From Meridianimarinicoccus roseus (GTDB lineage: Bacteria; Pseudomonadota; Alphaproteobacteria; Rhodobacterales; Rhodobacteraceae), in the NCBI RefSeq assembly GCF_003172915.1, contig NZ_QGKU01000047.1, forward strand, positions 87,978-151,977: a stretch of 64,000 bases of DNA, given 5' to 3'. The stretch's first letter is position 1. Every line of letters starts with the position of its first letter. Below are positions 1 to 7,720 of the stretch, piece after piece. The notes under the pieces are model-generated. The model was given only the letters and a program-made list of their open reading frames with translations, was not told the origin of the DNA and did not search any database. The position numbers were made by a program, and so were the translations under genes.

Positions 1-512
1 CTGACCACCTTGAGAAGCTGCTTGTGCGACCACACGTCGTCCTCGCGCGGGGCGATGTTCAGATCGCCCACCAGCACTGACCGCTCCGGGCGCTCTGCCC
101 GGAACCAGTCCCGCAATTCGGTCAGGAAATCCAGTTTGTGACCGAACTTGTCGTTCACGTCGCGGTCGGGCACGTCGCCGCCCGCCGGGATGTAAAGGTT
201 GTGGATCAGCGTGCCATCCTCCAGCCGCGCCGCCACATGACGCGCATCGCCCCGGCCGACGAAATCGCGGTGCCCGGCATCCTCCAGCGGGCGCTTCGAC
301 AGGATCGCGACGCCGTTGTATCCCTTCTGCCCGCGCGCAACCATGTGGCCATACCCAAGCGCGGCGAAGCCTTCGGTCGGGATCTTCTCCACCGGACTCT
401 TGCATTCCTGCAGGCACAGGATGTCCGGGGCCTCCTCGCGCAGCAGGCGCTGTACCAGCGCCTCGCGCAGGCGGACGGAATTGATGTTCCAGGTGGCAAG
501 CGTCAGGGTCAT
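1..512 (-). CDS. xthA: Exodeoxyribonuclease III (partial, 3' end outside window)
   Basis: AP endonuclease and 3'-5' exonuclease of base-excision repair, EEP fold, cytoplasmic. The start is inside the window: ATG at 512 gives 170 residues before the left edge. Visible motifs are TWNINS (Asn9), LQECK with the metal ligand Glu36, YIPAGG near residue 108, and GDLNIAP at 149-155 with the catalytic Asp/Asn pair. The family is about 260 residues long, so the C-terminal third with the catalytic His lies outside. It is transcribed divergently from the acyltransferase gene that starts at 731. Family assignment is secure; intactness of the missing part cannot be judged. Confidence 0.95.
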   Translation of the reverse strand, partial: MTLTLATWNINSVRLREALVQRLLREEAPDILCLQECKSPVEKIPTEGFAALGYGHMVARGQKGYNGVAILSKRPLEDAGHRDFVGRGDARHVAARLEDGTLIHNLYIPAGGDVPDRDVNDKFGHKLDFLTELRDWFRAERPERSVLVGDLNIAPREDDVWSHKQLLKVV

Positions 513-730
513 GCGGTGGGCCTTCTCGTTGCTGCGCCGCCTACCTAGCGCCGCGACGCACGGCGCGAAAGCCCCCGACGCGTTCGTCGTTCCACCTGCA
601 GCAGCCCGCCGCGTTGCAAATCTGCATCACCTGCGCGCCCGCGGCACCGCCGCACCTTCCCGGCCCCTCGCCGGACTGGAGCGCGCGCCCCGGATCGTCT
701 AACGCACGAAACGGAAACGAGGTGCCAACC

Positions 731-1435
731 GTGAACCGGCTAAAGCGCCGCTGGCGTGATCTTGAAATCAGGATGCAGAAAAGCCGCCGCGTCCAGAACG
801 CGCTCAGGAAGCTGTTCTCGGCCTATGTGAACTTCACCTTCCGCACCATCCGCTGGGAACGTATCGGCTTCGAAAGCTACGAGGCGGACATCGCGCGCGG
901 CATCCCTCGGGTGCTGTGCTGCTGGCACGAACGGCTGTTCTTCACCCCCTACCTGCGCGACTGGTCCGACCACAAGCTGACGGTAATGGCCAGCCAGCAC
1001 GCCGACGCGCGCATCGCCAGCGCGAACCTTGTCGAACGCGGGATCGGGCTGATCGAACTTGCCACGTCCGGCGACAATTCCGCCGCGCTGAAGGAGGCGG
1101 TGAAAACCGTGCGCGCAGGCAACTCGCTCGGCATCACGGTGGACGGCCCGTTCGGCCCGCCGCGCGTCGCCAAGCGCGGGGCACTCGTGATCGCGGGCCT
1201 CGCGGGCGTTCAGGCCGCGCCCTGCAGCTATGCGGTCAGCCGCAGCATCCGCCTGAAGACATGGGACGGCTTCGTCGTGCCACTGCCCTGGTCACGCGGC
1301 GTGCTCGCGGTCGGCGACGGGTTCATGCCGGAAAAGCGCATGAGTGAGGCGGAATTCGACGCGGCCTGTACGCGTCTCTCCGGTCTGATCGACGACTTGA
1401 CAGCGGCCTGCGAGGCGCGGCTGCGGGAACGCTGA
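731..1435 (+). CDS. DUF374 lysophospholipid acyltransferase family protein
   Basis: Predicted acyltransferase of the LPLAT superfamily, DUF374 branch, 234 residues, probably acting at the inner membrane on lipid A or phospholipid precursors. The substrate cannot be read from sequence. Motifs are WHERLF (65-70), the DUF374 version of the catalytic His block, and DGPFGPP (138-144), the family hallmark. I chose GTG 731 because GAGG at 719-722 lies 8 nt upstream. A GTG at 722 and an upstream ATG at 614 are also in frame but lack a placed ribosome binding site. The family is known; the role is inferred. Confidence 0.85.
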   Translation: MNRLKRRWRDLEIRMQKSRRVQNALRKLFSAYVNFTFRTIRWERIGFESYEADIARGIPRVLCCWHERLFFTPYLRDWSDHKLTVMASQHADARIASANLVERGIGLIELATSGDNSAALKEAVKTVRAGNSLGITVDGPFGPPRVAKRGALVIAGLAGVQAAPCSYAVSRSIRLKTWDGFVVPLPWSRGVLAVGDGFMPEKRMSEAEFDAACTRLSGLIDDLTAACEARLRER

Positions 1436-1558
1436 CCCCGAAAGCTCGGTCCGGCAACTGTACCGCCCGTCCTGTGAGGCTTCTCCCGGCCCAAAAGGTT
1501 TCCCTTGCGTTACAGCACTGTGTACAAAGGTTAACCTGTCACACGGGAGGGTTTCGAA

Positions 1559-2309
1559 ATGCGAAAGCCCTTATCGCCGCCGCCGCGGCATTTGTTCTTT
1601 CCGGGCCAGCCTCGGCGCTTGTCGTCGTATCGGGCCACCTCAACATCACCAACCCGCTTGACGGGTCCAGCGCCGCCCCGACCAGCACGTCCAACCAGGC
1701 TCTCTTCCAGAACATGCTCGGCGGCGGTTCCCGTGTCCTGATCCAGGGCAGCGTGGCAACTCTAAGCCGAAACACGGCCCAGGTGACCATGGTCCAGTTC
1801 TTCGATGGTCTCGCCGGCGTGTCTGCGACGCTCGAAACGGTCCCGACAACGGTGACCGCTTCCAGTCTCGCCGGGATCGACCTTTACATTTCGGCCCGGT
1901 CGAGCGGTTTCTCGGCGTCGGAAGCCGCAGCCCTTTCGGCCTTCGAAACGAACGGCGGCGCGCTGCTGATCCTCGGCGAGAACTCGGGCGTCGGGGGCAG
2001 CTTCAACAGCATCGCCAATGACCTGCTGACTGCACTCGGCAGCGGCATGCGGCTGGGCAGCGCTTCGATCGGCTCGGGCTTCCTGACGACACCGGAAGTC
2101 GCATCCGCCCCCTGACATCGGGCGTCACGTGATTGGTTTACGGGGCGACGAATTCGGTCTTGGGCGGAATGCCGCTTGTCAGCGTGAACGGCAGGTAAAT
2201 GATCGCCTACGAGGGATCGATCACACCGGCAATCCCGTTACCGGCACCCGCGGCGCTGCTCGCCACGGCGCTTGGCGGCATCGCGCTGACGCGTTTGCGC
2301 CGCACCTGA
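1559..2309 (+). pseudogene. Degraded VPLPA-CTERM (exosortase-type) secreted protein gene
   Basis: Remnant of a secreted surface protein. A good ribosome binding site (GGGAGGG) precedes ATG 1559, which encodes MRK. Adding one base just after the third codon restores LIAAAAAFVLSGPASA, a signal peptide, and the following 180-residue frame. That frame ends at TGA 2113-2115. In the third frame, homologous-looking sequence continues, broken by TGA 2130-2132 and TAA 2196-2198, to a C-terminal tail reading ITPAIPLPAPAALL, a hydrophobic stretch and RLRRT, stop at 2307-2309. This is the VPLPA-CTERM sorting signal: P-rich motif, transmembrane helix, basic end. The middle part (DLYISARSSGFSASEAAALS, then ALLILGENS) resembles secreted glutamine-amidotransferase-like domains. 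Two frameshifts plus two stops argue for decay rather than a single sequencing error. Confidence 0.75.
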
Positions 2310-2393
2310 CGAAAACCTGACAGCAGCGCTGCACAGTCCAGCCGAAGCCGGAGCGTCGTTCTTTGCGGCAATCCGCGCGATACCCTTGCACAT

Positions 2394-2425
2394 AAACAAA
2401 AAAGGCCCCCGCCAAGGCGGGGGCC
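2394..2425 (-). terminator. Rho-independent terminator of the cenR transcript
   Basis: Perfect 10-bp inverted repeat GGCCCCCGCC (2404-2413) / GGCGGGGGCC (2416-2425). Read on the minus strand it is followed by six T, then G and three T (2403-2394). It lies 137 nt beyond the cenR stop codon and faces the right way. Confidence 0.9.
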
Positions 2426-2515
2426 AGTCCAACAGGGAGGTGCACCATAACCCCGGTGCGCGGGATACCTTCAATCTGCAACGATCGTGCCACATGCATG
2501 GCGGGCGGGCAATGC

Positions 2516-2532
2516 GACCTTACGGTAAGGTC
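2516..2532. repeat. Perfect palindrome in the cenR 3' region
   Basis: GACCTTAC and GTAAGGTC separated by one base, a perfect 8+1+8 inverted repeat 30 nt past the cenR stop and upstream of its terminator. It has no T-run, so it is either an RNA hairpin in the cenR 3' UTR or a protein site. Confidence 0.5.
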
Positions 2533-2561
2533 AGGAAACCCCGCATCCGCCATCTGGCCGG

Positions 2562-3248
2562 TCAGTTGACCAATCGATAGCCGCCGCTTTCCGTCACCAG
2601 AAGGCGCGCATTGGACGGGTCGGGTTCGATCTTCTGCCGCAGCCGGTAGATATGCGTCTCCAGCGTGTGGGTGGTCACGCCGGCATTGTAGCCCCACACC
2701 TCGTGCAGCAGCACGTCCCGCGCCACGACCCCTTCGGTCGCACGGTAAAGGAATTTCAGAATGTTGGTTTCCTTCTCGGTCAGACGGATCTTGCGGTCAT
2801 CCTCGTCGATCAGCATCTTCATCGACGGCTTGAACGTGTAGGGTCCAAGCTGGAAAACGGCATCTTCGCTCTGTTCGTGCTGGCGCAGTTGCGCGCGGAT
2901 GCGGGCCAGCAGCACCGGGAACTTGAACGGCTTGGTGACATAGTCGTTCGCGCCCGCGTCCAGCCCGAGGATCGTGTCGCTGTCGCTGTCATGGCCGGTC
3001 AGCATCAGTACCGGGCACTTCACGCCCTGCTTGCGCATCAGGCGGCACAGTTCGCGCCCATCGGTGTCGGGCAGGCCCACGTCGAGGATCACGAGGTCAT
3101 AGGCCGCCTCCTTGGCGCGCTTCATGCCCTCGGCACCGTTGCCCGCCTCGAACACGTCGAACTCCTCGGTCATCACCAGTTGTTCCGACAGGGCCTCGCG
3201 CAGGTCCTCATCGTCATCCACCAGCAGGATTCTCTTCAACTGGGCCAT
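2562..3248 (-). CDS. cenR: OmpR-family response regulator, CenR type
   Basis: Two-component response regulator, 228 residues: receiver domain (about 7-120) and winged-helix DNA-binding domain (about 130-226). Acidic pocket DDD at 11-13, phospho-acceptor Asp56 in VILDVGLP, switch Thr84 and conserved Lys106 in DYVTKPF. The receiver stretch TGHDSDSDTILGLDAGAND and the C-terminal HTLETHIYRLRQKIE match what I recall of alphaproteobacterial CenR, a regulator of cell-envelope genes reported as essential in Caulobacter and Rhodobacter. No sensor kinase is adjacent. It is divergent from ribA and ends in a strong terminator. Response-regulator class is certain; the CenR name is from memory of the family and less sure. 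Confidence 0.9.
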   Translation of the reverse strand: MAQLKRILLVDDDEDLREALSEQLVMTEEFDVFEAGNGAEGMKRAKEAAYDLVILDVGLPDTDGRELCRLMRKQGVKCPVLMLTGHDSDSDTILGLDAGANDYVTKPFKFPVLLARIRAQLRQHEQSEDAVFQLGPYTFKPSMKMLIDEDDRKIRLTEKETNILKFLYRATEGVVARDVLLHEVWGYNAGVTTHTLETHIYRLRQKIEPDPSNARLLVTESGGYRLVN

Positions 3249-3413
3249 CGCGTCCGCTCCATCACTTCCAACCTCATGTCTGTGATCAAGTTGCGCTTGC
3301 CGGAACCGTCCGACAAGATATGTGGCAACTGTCTCACGCGGACGTGTGAAGCCGCGAGAGATGTTACAGAAAAGGGGCCGCACAGGGCGGTCGGCGCGAA
3401 AGGACGGTCCGGC

Positions 3414-4502
3414 GTGACGCTGCAACCCAACACGATCGAACTGATGGCCCGGGCCCGCGCGGACCTGCGCATGGGGCTCGGCGTCGTTCTGGTCGGCCCG
3501 GATGGCGGCGCGCTGGTGTTCTCCGCCGAGACGCTGACCGCAGCCCGGCTCGCCGCCGCACGGACGCTGGGCGCGCCGGTTGTCGCGCTGACCGCGCGCC
3601 GGGCCGAGACGCTGAAGGCCCGCGCCTATGACGGCGACGTGGCGCGCGTGTTGCTGCCCGCCGATGCCGGGCTGGGCTGGGTGACCGCGCTGGCCGATCC
3701 GGCGGGCGATCTCGCCACGCCGATGAAGGGCCCGCTGGCCAGCGAACGCGGCGGGGATGCCGGACTGCATCGCGCCGCGATCCGGCTCTGCAAGGCCGCG
3801 CGCCTGCTGCCCGCGGCGCTTGTGGTGCGGGTGCCCGACGCCGCGGGGCTGGCTCACGGGTCCGGGCTGACGCTGCTGCCCGCCCCCGAGGTCGAACGCC
3901 TGTCGCTGGCCGCCAGCCCGCTGAACGGCGTGATCGATGCACGCCTGCCGATGGAGGTGTCCGACGCCGGCCGCCTGCACGTCTTCCGCCCCGAGAACGG
4001 CGGCGAGGAACATTACGCCATCGAGGTCGGCGAGCCGGACCGCGCCGCGCCCGTGTTGGCGCGCCTGCATTCCGCCTGCTTCACCGGCGACGTCATGGGC
4101 TCGCTGAAATGCGACTGCGGCCCGCAGTTGCGCGGCGCACTGGCGCAGATGGGCGCCGAGGGCGCGGGCGTGCTGCTGTATCTCAACCAGGAGGGGCGCG
4201 GCATCGGGCTGGCCAACAAGATGCGCGCCTATTCGCTCCAGGACCAGGGCTTCGACACGGTGGAGGCGAACCACCGCCTCGGCTTCGAGGACGACGAGCG
4301 GGACTTCCGCATCGGCGCCGCGCTGCTGCGGAGGCTCGGCTTCAGCCGCGCAAGGCTGCTGACCAACAACCCGCGCAAGGTGGCCATGCTCGACCGCAAC
4401 GGGATCGAGGTCGTGGAACGCGTGCCGCTCCGGGTCGGGCGCGGCGCGCACAACACCGCCTATCTCGACACGAAGGCCGCGAAATCCGGCCACCTGCTGT
4501 GA
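3414..4502 (+). CDS. ribA: GTP cyclohydrolase II with degenerate RibB-like N-terminal domain
   Basis: First step of riboflavin synthesis: GTP to 2,5-diamino-6-ribosylamino-pyrimidinone 5'-phosphate. 362 residues. The C-terminal half is a complete RibA: zinc ligands Cys222, Cys233 and Cys235 (CFTGDV, KCDCG), then NQEGRGIGL and the NHRLGF block. The first 150 residues look like a worn-down DHBP synthase (RibB) domain: the position of the usual acidic DDEDRENEGD loop reads GPDGGALVF, so RibB activity is unlikely. GTG 3414 is preceded by AAGGACGG. The L,D-transpeptidase gene overlaps the stop by 4 nt. Confidence 0.93.
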   Translation: MTLQPNTIELMARARADLRMGLGVVLVGPDGGALVFSAETLTAARLAAARTLGAPVVALTARRAETLKARAYDGDVARVLLPADAGLGWVTALADPAGDLATPMKGPLASERGGDAGLHRAAIRLCKAARLLPAALVVRVPDAAGLAHGSGLTLLPAPEVERLSLAASPLNGVIDARLPMEVSDAGRLHVFRPENGGEEHYAIEVGEPDRAAPVLARLHSACFTGDVMGSLKCDCGPQLRGALAQMGAEGAGVLLYLNQEGRGIGLANKMRAYSLQDQGFDTVEANHRLGFEDDERDFRIGAALLRRLGFSRARLLTNNPRKVAMLDRNGIEVVERVPLRVGRGAHNTAYLDTKAAKSGHLL

Positions 4503-5002
4503 TACGCCCAACCGACATCGTCGTCACGCGCCAGGGCGCGCGCTTCCTGAACCGACGCCTGCCCTGCGTCATCGGGCGCGGCGGGCTGACCCACGACAAG
4601 CATGAAGGCGACGGCGCGACCCCGGTGGGCACCCACCGCATCGTCGGGCTGCTCTACCGGCCCGACCGTCTGGCGCGCCCGGCGGACTGGGCGCTGCCGA
4701 TCGGCCCGTCCGACCTGTGGTCGGACGACCCGAAGGACCCAGACCACTATAACCTGATGGTCCGCGCGCCCTATGCCCGCAGCCACGAAAGGCTGCGCCG
4801 CGCCGACCCGCTTTATGACACGGTTCTGATCACCGACTGGAACTGGCCGCGCGCCGAAGCCGGGCGCGGATCTGCGATCTTCATTCACCAGTGGCGCGGG
4901 CCGCACCGCCCCACGGAAGGCTGCATCGCGTTTTCGCGCGATGACCTGCGCTGGCTGATTCCGCGCATCCGGCTCGACACACGGGTCGTCATCCGGGACT
5001 GA
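4499..5002 (+). CDS. L,D-transpeptidase (YkuD) family protein
   Basis: YkuD-fold enzyme of 167 residues; the family makes 3-3 peptidoglycan cross-links or attaches proteins to peptidoglycan using a Cys nucleophile. The His/Cys signature is IFIHQW (His130) and PTEGCIAF (Cys142). There is no obvious signal peptide or LysM domain from GTG 4499, so either export uses a non-obvious signal or the start is elsewhere. The start codon overlaps the ribA stop (GTGA), so the two are co-translated. It is convergent with yggS, 16 nt away. This short form is common next to ribA in Rhodobacterales, as I recall. Confidence 0.85.
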   Translation: MIRPTDIVVTRQGARFLNRRLPCVIGRGGLTHDKHEGDGATPVGTHRIVGLLYRPDRLARPADWALPIGPSDLWSDDPKDPDHYNLMVRAPYARSHERLRRADPLYDTVLITDWNWPRAEAGRGSAIFIHQWRGPHRPTEGCIAFSRDDLRWLIPRIRLDTRVVIRD

Positions 5003-5018
5003 CCGGCGCGCACCGCTT

Positions 5019-5672
5019 TCAGCCGTAATCGCGCGCCCCGAAGATCGCCGATCCGACGCGCACATGCGTCGCGCCCAGCGCGACCGCCTGCTCGAAATCA
5101 TCGCTCATGCCCATCGACAGGCCGGAAAGCCCGTTGCGCTCAGCGATCTTGCGCAGCAGCCCGAAATGCAGGCTTGGCGCCTCGTCCACCGGCGGGATGC
5201 ACATCAGCCCGGCCAGCGGCAGATCCATCGCCCGGCAGGAGGCGACGAACGCGTCCGCAACGTCAGGCATCACACCGGCCTTCTGCGGTTCCTCGCCTGT
5301 ATTGACCTGCACGAACAGCTCGGGGCACGCCCCGCGCGCCTGCGCGAGGTCCGCCAGCTTCCGCGCAAGCTTCTCGCGGTCGAGCGAATGGATCGCACCG
5401 AACAATTCCACCGCCGCCTTGGCCTTGTTGGTTTGAAGCGGCCCCAGCAGATGGACCGACACCCCGTCGAACCGCCCCATCAGCTCAGGCCACTTGCCCT
5501 GCGCTTCCTGCACCTTGTTCTCGCCGAACAGGCGGTGCCCGGCCTCCAGCACCGACACGACGCGTTCAAGCGGCTGCACCTTGGACACGGCGATCAGTTG
5601 CACCGATCCAGCGGGGCGGTCGGCCTCCGCCTCCGCCGCCGCGATGCGCGCCTTGATCTCGTCCAGTCCCAT
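5019..5672 (-). CDS. yggS: YggS/PROSC-family PLP homeostasis protein
   Basis: Pyridoxal-5'-phosphate-binding protein of 217 residues, fold-type III TIM barrel, acting in the cytosol to buffer PLP and keep amino/keto acid pools balanced. The PLP lysine is Lys31 in IAVSKVQ; GENKVQEA, the LLGPLQTNK block (family HFIG-LQ-NK) and the C-terminal RVGSAIFG phosphate-binding motif are all present. Start ATG 5672 has GGGAGGCGG upstream. It is transcribed in the same direction as the porin gene but separated from it by a terminator. Confidence 0.95.
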   Translation of the reverse strand: MGLDEIKARIAAAEAEADRPAGSVQLIAVSKVQPLERVVSVLEAGHRLFGENKVQEAQGKWPELMGRFDGVSVHLLGPLQTNKAKAAVELFGAIHSLDREKLARKLADLAQARGACPELFVQVNTGEEPQKAGVMPDVADAFVASCRAMDLPLAGLMCIPPVDEAPSLHFGLLRKIAERNGLSGLSMGMSDDFEQAVALGATHVRVGSAIFGARDYG

Positions 5673-5720
5673 GTTCCGCCTCCCGCTCTGCTGCGCCGGG
5701 TTCAACCATGCCCCCGCACA

Positions 5721-5751
5721 AAAGAAAAGAGCGGGCCGAAGCCCGCTCTTT
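5721..5751 (-). terminator. Porin transcript terminator
   Basis: Eleven-bp stem AAAGAGCGGGC (5726-5736) / GCCCGCTCTTT (5741-5751). On the minus strand the loop is the stable UUCG type and a T-rich tract follows. It lies 24 nt past the porin stop. The symmetric A/T ends mean it could work in both directions. Confidence 0.9.
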
Positions 5752-5774
5752 CCGTTCAACCGTGATCGCTGGGA

Positions 5775-6815
5775 TCAGAAGTCGATCGACACACCGAAGT
5801 CTGCAACGGTCAGAGCGTTCGCTGCCCGGTCGCTGTCTGCCTGTGCGACGCCGGCTTCCAGAGCCAGGCCACCGCCGAGGTCGTAGGCAACGCCCAGACC
5901 GTAGGCTTCAAAGTCGTTGTCCGGGGTGCCGGCAACTTTGAAGTCGGTGGTGACGGCACGGTAGAAGGCCGAAACCGATGCTGCGCCGAAGGCTGCCGCT
6001 GCGGACACACCGTACTGGTCGAAGGTGTCGACGGTGGTGCCATCGACGTCGATCTGGCCGTACACGCCCTTCAGGGTCACGTTGGCGAAGGTCACCGATG
6101 CGGCGCCGATGATCTGCGATGCGCCGTTCGGTGCGGTCGCGGTGATCGCGGTGCTGCCGGTGGAGCCCAGAGCGTCGATGTCGAACAGCGTGACGGTCGC
6201 GCCATCAGCAACATCTTCGTAGGCCAGGCCAACCGAGAACAGGTCGGTCGCGTAGCTTGCACCGATGTTGTAGCCCGAGTCGTCAGACAGGCCGAGCGAC
6301 AGGGTCAGACCGGAGATCGCGTAGTCGTAACGAGCAACCGGGCCTGCGGGCTGTGCGCCAGCGCCGATCAGGAAGATGTTCTCGTTGAAGTCGCCGAGGC
6401 CCGAGAGGCCAACGCCTGCGAGGTCGCCGATCACGTTCTCTGCCGCGCCGTCGATGTCACCCATGGTCAGGGTGCCGAAGTCGCCCGAGATGAAGATCGA
6501 GTTGTCCCAGCCACGTGCACCCTGCGATGCGCCGAGGTCGTCGAAGTCGCCCGCTGCGCCGAAGGTCAGGCCGCTGTCCGAGGTGCCCGACGCTTTGAAG
6601 TCGACGTCGAGGTCATAGACGAAGCTGTAGTTCGAGAAGTTGTTGCCCGAACCGGCCGGAACCTGATCGGCCGAGGTGTCGGTCGTTGCGAAGATCGGGT
6701 TGCCGTTGTCGCCGTATGCGACACCCATGTAGCCGTCGCCGCCGATGACGACTTCTGCCGATGCGAAGCCTGCCGACACGATCAGAGCGGTCGAGGCAAG
6801 GAGAATCTTTTTCAT
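5775..6815 (-). CDS. Outer-membrane porin (Gram-negative porin_4 family)
   Basis: Trimeric general-diffusion porin, 346 residues. It has a typical 20-residue signal peptide, MKKILLASTALIVSAGFASA, cleaved before EVVIGGDGYMG. The mature part alternates polar and hydrophobic residues with many Gly/Asp/Asn turns and ends in SIDF, the C-terminal Phe needed for BAM-dependent insertion. It is close in size and style to Rhodobacter porins. Start ATG 6815 has GAGGG 10 nt upstream. It carries its own terminator and a long 5' region (6816-7141). High expression is expected but not shown by the sequence. Confidence 0.93.
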   Translation of the reverse strand: MKKILLASTALIVSAGFASAEVVIGGDGYMGVAYGDNGNPIFATTDTSADQVPAGSGNNFSNYSFVYDLDVDFKASGTSDSGLTFGAAGDFDDLGASQGARGWDNSIFISGDFGTLTMGDIDGAAENVIGDLAGVGLSGLGDFNENIFLIGAGAQPAGPVARYDYAISGLTLSLGLSDDSGYNIGASYATDLFSVGLAYEDVADGATVTLFDIDALGSTGSTAITATAPNGASQIIGAASVTFANVTLKGVYGQIDVDGTTVDTFDQYGVSAAAAFGAASVSAFYRAVTTDFKVAGTPDNDFEAYGLGVAYDLGGGLALEAGVAQADSDRAANALTVADFGVSIDF

Positions 6816-7141
6816 GTGGTTTCCCTCGTAGGATTTAAGGTGATCCTCAAGCGGGCCACCCCGTTTGAGTTGCAGCCTAATTCCACCGTTCGGTCGGGCA
6901 AAACAAGCATTGCGGAAAACCTGTGGCATCGACGGCTTAAAATTGGTGCAGGTTTGCCACAGTCCTGTCTGGCGGGTCGCGCCCCTCAGCCTGCGGGCCG
7001 CGCGGCGCCCGGTGCAGCGCAGCCTCCGTCTCCATACTCGCCCCTGCCCTGGCGCCCCGCACCCGCCGCGCCGCGCCTTGCGCTTGTCCGCGCGCGCCGT
7101 GCAGGCTAGGGATTGCGGCGAACCGTCAGGGAAAGACAGAC
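6816..7141. other. Intergenic region between porin and lipoprotein gene
   Basis: This 326-nt divergent region should hold the porin promoter on the minus strand and the lipoprotein promoter on the plus strand. The porin-proximal part (6840-6965) is less GC-rich than its surroundings and has an 8-bp inverted repeat, CTGTGGCA (6922-6929) / TGCCACAG (6956-6963), 26 nt apart. I see no clear -35/-10 pair and no further gene. Confidence 0.5.
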
Positions 7142-7609
7142 ATGACACGACCCAAGCCCGCAAGGCTCGCCGCCGTGACCGCCGTGACCGCCACCGCGCT
7201 GGCCCTTTCTGGCTGTGGCGGCGTGCCCGCCAGCGACAGCACGATCCCGGCCGAGGCCGAAACGGGCTCCTCTCTGTTCGATCTGTTCGACAACCGGGAC
7301 GATCCCAACGTCACGCTGGAAGTGAACCGCTACATCTGGACCGCCGCGCAGGATGTGCTGTCCTTCCTGCCGCTGGAACGCGCCGATCCTTTCACCGGAC
7401 TGCTGGTCTACGGCTACGGCACGCCGCCGGGCGGCGGGCGCGCCTATCGCGCAACCGTGTTCGTGCGCGACCCGTCGCTCGATGCCCGCGCGTTGAACGT
7501 CTCGCTCGCCACGCGCAGCGGACCCGCCGCCGCCGAAACCACCCGCGCGGTCGAGGACGCGATCCTGACCCGCGCCAGGCAATTGCGCCTCGCCGACGGA
7601 CAACTCTGA
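7142..7609 (+). CDS. DUF3576-type lipoprotein
   Basis: Predicted outer-membrane or periplasmic lipoprotein of 155 residues. Signal peptide with lipobox LSGC, lipidated Cys25. The body (VNRYIWTAAQDVLSFLPLE, then ADPFTG, then a strand-rich half containing YRATVFVRD) matches the DUF3576 family, whose role is unknown. ATG 7142 has AGGGAAA upstream. It precedes leuS by 111 nt, with an 11-bp repeat array in between. Family call is moderate; lipoprotein nature is well supported. Confidence 0.8.
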   Translation: MTRPKPARLAAVTAVTATALALSGCGGVPASDSTIPAEAETGSSLFDLFDNRDDPNVTLEVNRYIWTAAQDVLSFLPLERADPFTGLLVYGYGTPPGGGRAYRATVFVRDPSLDARALNVSLATRSGPAAAETTRAVEDAILTRARQLRLADGQL

Positions 7610-7640
7610 CCGCACCGCCCGGCGCCCGATGGCGGCGCCG

Positions 7641-7695
7641 GAGTCCTACGGGATTCATATGAGATTCATATTGGATTCCGACACGATCCCGACAC
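7641..7695 (+). repeat. 11-bp GANTC-containing tandem repeat upstream of leuS
   Basis: Five consecutive 11-bp units begin at 7641, 7652, 7663, 7674 and 7685: GAGTCCTACGG, GATTCATATGA, GATTCATATTG, GATTCCGACAC and GATCCCGACAC. The first four open with GANTC, the recognition sequence of the alphaproteobacterial methylase CcrM. The array ends 25 nt before the leuS start. A closely related array lies upstream of leuD (38749-38803). Confidence 0.85.
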
Positions 7696-7720
7696 GCCCG
7701 ACCACACAGGAAACCCGCCC

